This document shows, in pieces, positions 13,744 through 19,781 of a stretch of 19,781 nucleotides of DNA; position 1 is the first letter of the stretch, and each line of letters opens with the position of its first letter. This DNA comes from an uncultured Collinsella sp. (GTDB lineage: Bacteria; Actinomycetota; Coriobacteriia; Coriobacteriales; Coriobacteriaceae): positions 1 through 19,781 of the forward strand of contig CABRZY010000008.1 of assembly GCA_902475475.1 (NCBI GenBank), read 5' to 3'. The notes under the pieces were generated by a model, which was not told the origin of the DNA, searched no databases, and saw nothing but the letters and a program-made list of their open reading frames with translations. Position numbers and translations under genes: made by a program.

Positions 13744-14442
13744 TTACAGGTCGCGTGCTCGATAAACCTTGGTGCTGACGGTGCAACTGATTGCGCATAG
13801 CACGAGGGCCAGTACGGCAATACCTGCACACAGGCAGCCGAGGACGGCGGGATCGGGATTCGCTCCGGCAATCGACATGAGCCAGTTGCTGATGGGGTTG
13901 GAGGAGCTCAGCGTGGCAATGGCAAGGCACCAGAGCAGGGCAAACAGGCCGACGGATAGGCGCAGCGCCTCCATGTGTCCAAATCGGAAGAACAGCGGCT
14001 GTGCCAAAAACACTATCATGAGGGAGATGAGCATCGATGCTGCCGAGGCTATAGCGATCTCAAAGACCGTCTGTCCCGTCGAGGGGATGCCCACGCTGTT
14101 GAATAGTGGGATGGAGACGATGCTCAGAAGCGCGGCGGCGCACGCCATGACAGCCGAGAAGACAATGATGCTCAGGTAGCGTGCGCAAATAATGTCTTTG
14201 CGCGAGAAGGACAGCGTTGCCCGATAACGCTCCCAGCCATTTTGATTGTCGAAGCCGGCCAGCGAGTTCATGACCATGATGGGCGACATGGCACTGACCG
14301 CGCAGGCGCCAGCGCTCATGCCGGAATCGCCATCCGACGCGTTGGCGAGGGTCAACACAACGAAGATGAATAGGCTGACGCCCGCGATGCTCGGGATAAG
14401 CGTGCGAACGATGGCGAGCTCGGACATAAAGGCGCGTTTCAT
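13744..14442 (-). CDS. ABC-2-type transporter permease
   Basis: A 232-residue polytopic inner-membrane protein with about six hydrophobic segments, consistent with the ABC-2 permease families found in YtrA-type operons. Residues 71-86 or so (WERYRATLSFSRKDII) follow the usual WERYxxTLPxSRxxI pattern of this family, between the second and third TM segments. Its ATG at 14442 overlaps the ATPase stop by four bases (ATGA), with an AAAGGGG site seven bases upstream inside the ATPase gene, so the two are coupled. The transported substrate is unknown; relatives include bacitracin- or envelope-stress-linked exporters. Confidence 0.85.
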   Translation of the reverse strand: MKRAFMSELAIVRTLIPSIAGVSLFIFVVLTLANASDGDSGMSAGACAVSAMSPIMVMNSLAGFDNQNGWERYRATLSFSRKDIICARYLSIIVFSAVMACAAALLSIVSIPLFNSVGIPSTGQTVFEIAIASAASMLISLMIVFLAQPLFFRFGHMEALRLSVGLFALLWCLAIATLSSSNPISNWLMSIAGANPDPAVLGCLCAGIAVLALVLCAISCTVSTKVYRARDL

Positions 14443-15320
14443 TTCGAAGCCCCTTTCAGCATGAGGCGCAGGTAGTCATCAATGGTTGCCCGATCGCAGG
14501 GAATCTCTGGGAAGGCCTCGAGCGTTTCGCGACGGTTGGGCACGAGTACGTCCACGCTGTAGGCGTGGCGGGCGGTGCGGGTGCCTTCGACGCAAGCCAT
14601 GAGCTCGGCGGCCTGTGCCTGGGTGCAGTGGGCGATGCCGGCGCGGTCGGTAATGTCCTCGCGTGGCAGGTCAAACACAATCGAGCCGTTATCGATGCAG
14701 ATGACGCGATCAGCGGTGCGATCGAGGTCGGACGTAATGTGGCTCGAGAGCAGCACGCTGTGCTGGCCGTCGGCGACAAAGGCAAGCAGCTCATCAAGCA
14801 GTTCCTCGCGTGCCATGGGATCGAGGCCCGCGGTGGCTTCGTCCAAAACGAGTAGTTCGGCCTTGTGACTGAGTGCGCAGGCAAGTTGCAGCTTCATGCC
14901 CATACCGCGGGAGAGGTCCTTGACCTTTGTCTTGGGATCGAGGCCAAATCGGTCGATGAGGCTGGCGAAGGTGTCGTGGCTCCAGGTGGGGTACGCCGGG
15001 CCTACGAGCGCCTCGATCTGGCCCACCTTGAGCGTGGAGGGGAAGGGGCATGTGTCCAGCACGAGGCCGACGCGGGAGCGTAGATGGCGTTGCGACTCAT
15101 CGGGCGCGTCGGCGCCACAGCGCTGCCCAAACAGGTGCACTTCGCCGGCATCGAGCTTTATAAGCCCGAGAGCAGCTCGAATCGTCGTTGTTTTGCCAGC
15201 ACCGTTGGCACCAACAAAGCCGACGATCTGGCCGGGCTCCACGGCAAGCGTGACGCCGCGCAGCGAAAAGCTGTCGCTTACAGTGCGTGAGATGCCTTTG
15301 AGTTCAAGCAAGTTTTGCAT
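14439..15320 (-). CDS. ABC transporter ATP-binding protein
   Basis: A 293-residue ATPase that powers the adjacent permease. Walker A is GANGAGKT at 37-44, the signature is LSRGM at 136-140, Walker B is LVLDEA at 157-162 with catalytic E161, and the switch histidine is in LLSSHI. The start at 15320 has AGAAAGG seven bases upstream. The frame continues far upstream, but that part lies over the GntR gene and is not used. It begins 23 bases after the GntR stop, so regulator, ATPase and permease form one transcript. Confidence 0.92.
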   Translation of the reverse strand: MQNLLELKGISRTVSDSFSLRGVTLAVEPGQIVGFVGANGAGKTTTIRAALGLIKLDAGEVHLFGQRCGADAPDESQRHLRSRVGLVLDTCPFPSTLKVGQIEALVGPAYPTWSHDTFASLIDRFGLDPKTKVKDLSRGMGMKLQLACALSHKAELLVLDEATAGLDPMAREELLDELLAFVADGQHSVLLSSHITSDLDRTADRVICIDNGSIVFDLPREDITDRAGIAHCTQAQAAELMACVEGTRTARHAYSVDVLVPNRRETLEAFPEIPCDRATIDDYLRLMLKGASK

Positions 15321-15343
15321 GGTATAGCCTTTCTTGCAGATGG

Positions 15344-15724
15344 CTACTGCATGGTTTCGGGGGCTACCAGGTCGAGCATCTCGTGCAGTTTGTCGCGCGT
15401 GACGCCCAAGGCTTCGGCTTGGCTTGCCGCTTTCGCAAGCAGCTCTTCGATATGACAGAGCTGGTTTTCGCGCAAAAGCTCCTGGTTGCCCTCGGCGACA
15501 AAACAGCCCTTGCCCTGCACAGTGCAGATAAACCCGAGCTGCTCCAGGTCGGCGTAGGCGCGCTTGGTGGTGATGACGCTCACGCCAAGATCGCTCGCGA
15601 GCGCACGGATGCTGGGGAGTTTGGCTCCCGCAGCGAGCGTGCCCGAAAGGATCTGAGCTTTGACCTGCGAGGATATCTGTTCGTAGATGGGCTTGTCGCT
15701 CGAATTGGATAGGATGATGTCCAC
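15344..15724 (-). CDS. GntR-family regulator, YtrA subfamily
   Basis: A 126-residue repressor-type regulator. The N-terminal winged helix covers about residues 10-78 (PIYEQISSQVKAQILSGTL, then KLPSIRALASDLGVSVITTK and GKGCFV). It is followed by a short helical tail of about 45 residues rather than a ligand-binding domain, which defines the YtrA subgroup. Such genes usually head and repress ABC transporter operons, exactly the arrangement here. The start is GTG at 15724 with AAGGAG five bases upstream. A candidate operator lies just upstream. Confidence 0.9.
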   Translation of the reverse strand: MDIILSNSSDKPIYEQISSQVKAQILSGTLAAGAKLPSIRALASDLGVSVITTKRAYADLEQLGFICTVQGKGCFVAEGNQELLRENQLCHIEELLAKAASQAEALGVTRDKLHEMLDLVAPETMQ

Positions 15725-15751
15725 AGCGGCTCCTTAGCTGTTGGGCTACAC

Positions 15752-15785
15752 GTGTATATAACCGGTAAGCACAATATATATACAC
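15752..15785 (-). promoter_or_regulatory. Candidate YtrA-type operator overlapping the operon promoter
   Basis: GTGTATATA at 15752-15760 and its inverted copy TATATACAC at 15777-15785 are separated by 16 bases, 28 bases upstream of the GntR start. Inverted GTGTA/TACAC half-sites resemble those described for YtrA-like regulators, although the spacing differs. The AT-rich arms could also include the -10 box. Autoregulation is inferred. Confidence 0.55.
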
Positions 15786-15886
15786 TATGCACAGTTCTGC
15801 AAGAGGCAAATGCGGATTGGGCCGGTTGCCCAGGCCCCAACTGATGAATTTGTCCTGATAGGTGCCCTAGAGCGGGATTTCGCGGC

Positions 15887-15892
15887 TACAAT
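15887..15892 (+). promoter_or_regulatory. Candidate -10 box (TACAAT) for prfC
   Basis: TACAAT lies 47 bases upstream of the prfC start, giving an expected leader of about 40 bases. No good -35 box is visible at standard spacing. Confidence 0.35.
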
Positions 15893-15939
15893 AATGCGGT
15901 TACAACGACGTAATGCACTCAATGCAAGAAAGGATCCGC

Positions 15940-17553
<1,614 letters not shown>

Positions 17554-17561
17554 CGCATCGA

Positions 17562-17587
17562 CGCGGTGGCCCTGCGGGGCTGCCGCG
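17562..17587 (+). terminator. GC-rich hairpin after prfC
   Basis: CGCGG (17562-17566) pairs with CCGCG (17583-17587), and GCCC (17569-17572) pairs with GGGC (17577-17580), with a short internal mismatch and a four-base loop. It starts eight bases after the stop. Only a few Ts follow, so termination strength is uncertain. Confidence 0.5.
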
Positions 17588-17595
17588 CCGTTTGC

Positions 17596-17624
17596 TTGCC
17601 TGATGCCGTGTGAGCGGCTATCAT
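17596..17624 (+). promoter_or_regulatory. Promoter for the VUT transporter/SDR unit
   Basis: TTGCCT (17596-17601) and TATCAT (17619-17624) are separated by an ideal 17 bp, matching the sigma-70 consensus at 4 of 6 and 5 of 6 positions. The predicted start near 17631 yields a leader of about 79 bases. Confidence 0.6.
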
Positions 17625-17633
17625 ACCCACCGT

Positions 17634-17682
17634 CGTCTCAAGACCGAGACGTCCGAGCAGTTCGGGTCCGATATCCTGCTCG
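17634..17682 (+). promoter_or_regulatory. Structured 5' leader, possible riboswitch
   Basis: Two hairpins lie between the predicted transcript start and the ribosome-binding site. The first is CGTCTC/GAGACG (17634-17639 with 17646-17651). The second is CGAGCAG/CTGCTCG (17654-17660 with 17676-17682) with a 15-base loop. Loop bases GGGT (17664-17667) could pair with ACCT downstream, making an H-type pseudoknot just before the AAAGGAG site. PreQ1 riboswitches use a pseudoknot of this kind ahead of queuosine genes, but the preQ1-I consensus is not matched. Ligand control is speculative. Confidence 0.35.
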
Positions 17683-17709
17683 TTAAACCTAAAACCAAAG
17701 GAGTACATA

Positions 17710-18432
17710 ATGATCAAGAAGGTCATGGAGGACTATAAGGTCCTGTTGCGGAGCATTCCCGCGGCAACGGTTTCGCTGTTTTTCGTGAGCGTCATCATGA
17801 TGAACCTGCTGGCCAACAAAGAGCTCATCAGCCTGCCGTATCTGGCACTCGATTGCGGCTTTGTGGTGAGCTGGGTTTCGTTTTTGTGCCAGGACATGAT
17901 CTGCAAACGCTTTGGCGCCAAGGCATCCATCAAAATCTCTATCCTCGCGCTGCTGGTCAACCTGGCCGTGAGCCTGTGCTTTTGGGCATGCTCGCTCACG
18001 CCCGGTATGTGGGGCGCCTACTACGACACGGGCATGATCGAGGTTAACACTGCCCTTAACGCTACCATCGGTGGCACCTGGTACGTGGTGCTGGGCTCTT
18101 CGCTGGCAATGCTCGTCTCTGCCGTGGTTAACTCCACGCTCAACCAGTCGCTCGGCCGCATGCTCAAAAAGAATAATTTTGCGAGCTTCGCCTTCCGCTC
18201 CTATGTGTCCACGGGTGTTGGTCAGTTTATCGACAACCTGGTCTTTGCCATTGTGGTGAGCCACACGTTCTTTGGCTGGACGTGGGTACAGGTCCTTATG
18301 TGCTCGCTGACCGGCGCTGTTGCCGAGCTGCTGTGCGAGGTCTTCCTGAGCCCCGTGGGCTACAAGGTCGTGCGTGGCTGGGAGCGTGAGAATGTGGGCG
18401 CCGAGTACCTCGAGCGCCACGCAACCGCCTAA
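17710..18432 (+). CDS. VUT-family transporter (queuosine-precursor, YhhQ-like)
   Basis: A 240-residue integral membrane protein with about six TM segments. The N-terminal LLRSIPAATVSLFFVSVIMM and the segment SFLCQDMICKRFGAKASIK match the VUT (vitamin uptake transporter-like) family. Its characterised E. coli member YhhQ (221 residues) imports the queuosine precursors preQ0 and preQ1. The TGVGQFIDNLVFAIV stretch is also family-typical. No other queuosine genes are in the window, so substrate assignment rests on family only. It has a strong AAAGGAG site and its own promoter, with a structured leader. The dehydrogenase gene starts nine bases after its stop, so they are probably co-transcribed. 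Confidence 0.85.
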   Translation: MIKKVMEDYKVLLRSIPAATVSLFFVSVIMMNLLANKELISLPYLALDCGFVVSWVSFLCQDMICKRFGAKASIKISILALLVNLAVSLCFWACSLTPGMWGAYYDTGMIEVNTALNATIGGTWYVVLGSSLAMLVSAVVNSTLNQSLGRMLKKNNFASFAFRSYVSTGVGQFIDNLVFAIVVSHTFFGWTWVQVLMCSLTGAVAELLCEVFLSPVGYKVVRGWERENVGAEYLERHATA

Positions 18433-18441
18433 GGAGCAAGT

Positions 18442-19122
18442 ATGCGGGTTTTGATCACGGGCGCTTCGGGCGGTATCGGAGCCGCGTGCGTGCAGCGCTT
18501 TTTGGACGAGGGCCACGAGGTCGTGGGCTTTGATCTGCTGCCGGCGGCGATCGAACACGAGCGCTACCGCCATCTGATCGTTGATGTACGCGAGCCGGAC
18601 TCGTTTCCAGGCGATCTTGAACCCCAGGTAATCGTGAACGTTGCCGGTACGCAGGATTCGGCCGACGATATTGCTGCCAACCTGCGTGGCACCATCAACG
18701 TGACCGAGCACTACGCCTTTGTGGGGGAGGGGCTTGCCGCCAAGCCGACACTGGCTATCAAATCCGTGGTCAATGTGGGGTCGGCGAGCGGACATACGGG
18801 ATCGGAGTTTCCCGCCTATGCTGCCAGCAAGGGCGGCGTTATCGCCTACACCAAGAACCTTGCAAACCGCCTGGCACCGCAGGCCATCGCCAACAGTGTG
18901 GACCCGGGCGGCGTTATCACGCCGCTCAACCGTTGCGTGATGGAAGACGAACACCTGTGGAACCAGATTATGGAGCTCACGCCGCTTAAACGCTGGGCCA
19001 CCGCCCAAGAGATCGCCGAGTGGATCTACTTTGTGGGCGTGACCAACCGGTTTATGACCGGGCAGAGCCTGCTGATCGATGGCGGCGAGGCCGGCCGCAC
19101 ACAATTTATTTGGCCCGAATAG
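18442..19122 (+). CDS. Short-chain dehydrogenase/reductase (SDR)
   Basis: A 226-residue NAD(P)-dependent oxidoreductase of the classical SDR type. The nucleotide-binding loop TGASGGIG is at 6-13, NVAG at 66-69, and the catalytic set is S114, Y126 and K130 (YAASK). The later SVDPGGVITPLN corresponds to the family's PG-x-(I/V)-xTP region, and MTGQSLLIDGGE is the standard C-terminal motif. It is slightly shorter than the usual 250 residues; the region between NVAG and the catalytic serine looks compact. AAGGAG lies upstream. Gut Coriobacteriia carry several bile-acid hydroxysteroid dehydrogenases of this family, but nothing here fixes the substrate. A rho-independent terminator follows immediately. 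Confidence 0.9.
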   Translation: MRVLITGASGGIGAACVQRFLDEGHEVVGFDLLPAAIEHERYRHLIVDVREPDSFPGDLEPQVIVNVAGTQDSADDIAANLRGTINVTEHYAFVGEGLAAKPTLAIKSVVNVGSASGHTGSEFPAYAASKGGVIAYTKNLANRLAPQAIANSVDPGGVITPLNRCVMEDEHLWNQIMELTPLKRWATAQEIAEWIYFVGVTNRFMTGQSLLIDGGEAGRTQFIWPE

Positions 19123-19123
19123 G

Positions 19124-19157
19124 AAACGCGCCCGATGGAAAGCCGTCGGGCGCGTTT
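19124..19157 (+). terminator. Rho-independent terminator after the SDR gene
   Basis: A 15-bp stem (19124-19138 with 19143-19157, one G-T wobble) with the loop AAAG ends in a T-run (19154-19159). It starts two bases after the SDR stop and lies between convergent genes, so it may also end the ung transcript. Confidence 0.92.
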
Positions 19158-19172
19158 TTGATGTATCGATTT

Positions 19173-19781
19173 TTAGCTGAGGCAAGTCCAGTTGACGGGG
19201 GTCGAGCCGTGCTGTTCGAGTAGCCGATTGGCAGCGGAGAAGGGGCGCGACCCCATAAAAGCGGGGAGTTCTGCCGTGGCACGGTTGGCCGAAAGCGGCG
19301 AGGGGTGCGTAGAGGCCAGGCAGAACTTGCCGGTTGCCTTGCCCGCGCCGATTGCGGCGAGCTTGCCTTCGACCATCTGCTGGGCAAAGCGGCCCCATGC
19401 CAAAAAGACTACCGGCTGGGGCAGCTGGCAGCAGCGTTCGATAACGTAGTCGGTGAGCGTGCTCCAGCCCAGTTTGGCGTGCGAGTTCGCGGCATGCTCG
19501 CGCACGGTGAGCGTAGTGTTGAGGAGCAGGACGCCCTGTTGTGCCCATGGGGTTAGGTCTCCCGTGGCGGGAATGGGGCAGCCCAAATCGGCTTTGAGCT
19601 CCTTATAGATGTTGCGCAGGCTCGGCGGCAACTTGGTTTGCGTCGCGGGGACCGAGAACGACAGCCCCATTGCCTGGTTGGGTCCGTGATAGGGGTCTTG
19701 ACCCAAGATGACAACCTTGACCTGGTCGGCCGGCGTGTAGGCGAGGGCATTGAGGATGTCGTCTTGTGCCGGGGCGCACGC
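19173..19781 (-). CDS. ung: Uracil-DNA glycosylase, family 1 (5' end missing)
   Basis: Ung excises uracil from DNA in base-excision repair. The 202 visible residues run from the window's right edge to the TAA at 19175-19173. The water-activating motif LGQDPYHGP begins at 19706, with catalytic Asp in GQD at 19697-19695. Further family landmarks are FSVP followed by PPSLRNIYKEL, WAQQGVLLLNTTLTV, HAKLGW, VFLAWG and HPSPLSAN (His codon at 19307-19305), covering the uracil-binding and DNA-intercalation loops. By comparison with E. coli Ung (229 residues), about 35-40 N-terminal residues lie beyond the window. The frame is open to the edge, so nothing suggests a truncation other than the boundary. 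Confidence 0.96.
   Translation of the reverse strand, partial: ACAPAQDDILNALAYTPADQVKVVILGQDPYHGPNQAMGLSFSVPATQTKLPPSLRNIYKELKADLGCPIPATGDLTPWAQQGVLLLNTTLTVREHAANSHAKLGWSTLTDYVIERCCQLPQPVVFLAWGRFAQQMVEGKLAAIGAGKATGKFCLASTHPSPLSANRATAELPAFMGSRPFSAANRLLEQHGSTPVNWTCLS

Noticed and set aside
17634..17709. Canonical preQ1-I riboswitch
   Set aside because: The expected loop and A-rich tail consensus of that class are not present, so only an unclassified structured leader is proposed.
17689..19548. A 619-codon reverse-strand open frame across the VUT, SDR and ung region
   Set aside because: It overlaps three well-supported genes and has no family similarity.

Overview
The window reads as high-GC chromosomal DNA of a gut actinobacterium of the Coriobacteriia, most likely Collinsella or a close relative. 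This rests on codon style, the mix of gene families (two large hybrid sensor kinases with bound or fused solute-binding domains, an EFR1-type flavodoxin/ferredoxin, a VUT transporter, a YtrA-type GntR/ABC operon) and TACAAT-like -10 boxes. It is an inference; no database was searched. The window looks like an assembled contig. Its first 11 bases equal the 3' end of the standard Illumina adapter, a partial XRE regulator is cut at the left edge, and ung is cut at the right edge.

Layout. 1-2346: partial XRE regulator (-), trmO (+, apparently leaderless) and a PatB/MalY-type C-S lyase (+) closed by a strong hairpin. 2439-5612: a lipoprotein solute-binding protein translationally coupled to a hybrid histidine kinase (+). 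The kinase is broken by a 73-bp insertion. 5641-8967 (-): a second hybrid kinase with two fused solute-binding domains, followed by a NimA-like flavin split-barrel protein. 9055-9112: a REPIN-like inverted repeat pair. 9166-12403 (+): two-TM K+ channel, LOG-family protein, CLC-type channel and EFR1-family flavodoxin/ferredoxin. 12419-13294 (-): EamA transporter with two very similar halves. 13295-13743: gene-free stretch with a 185-bp MITE-like inverted repeat. 13744-15785 (-): GntR/YtrA regulator, ABC ATPase and ABC-2 permease with a candidate operator. 15940-19157 (+): prfC, a VUT-family (queuosine-precursor-type) transporter with a structured leader, and a short-chain dehydrogenase. 19173-19781 (-): partial ung.

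How the genes relate. The most distinctive block is 2439-8967. Two BvgS/EvgS-like sensors point at each other across a bidirectional terminator: one keeps its solute-binding domain as a separate lipoprotein, the other carries two such domains in one chain. Both end in a receiver domain, and no HPt or DNA-binding response regulator lies in the window, so any output partners are elsewhere. The remaining genes are mostly housekeeping or small transport and redox units.

The strongest anomaly is in the first kinase. Two 28-bp direct repeats flank 45 bp, of which 37 bp is an exact inverted copy of sequence about 390 bp downstream in the same gene, and the last 12 bp matches, inverted, a site about 260 bp upstream. 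Removing one 73-bp unit restores a standard kinase. This is either a recent template-switch mutation or an amplification/assembly chimera; the adapter at the contig edge makes the second explanation worth testing first.
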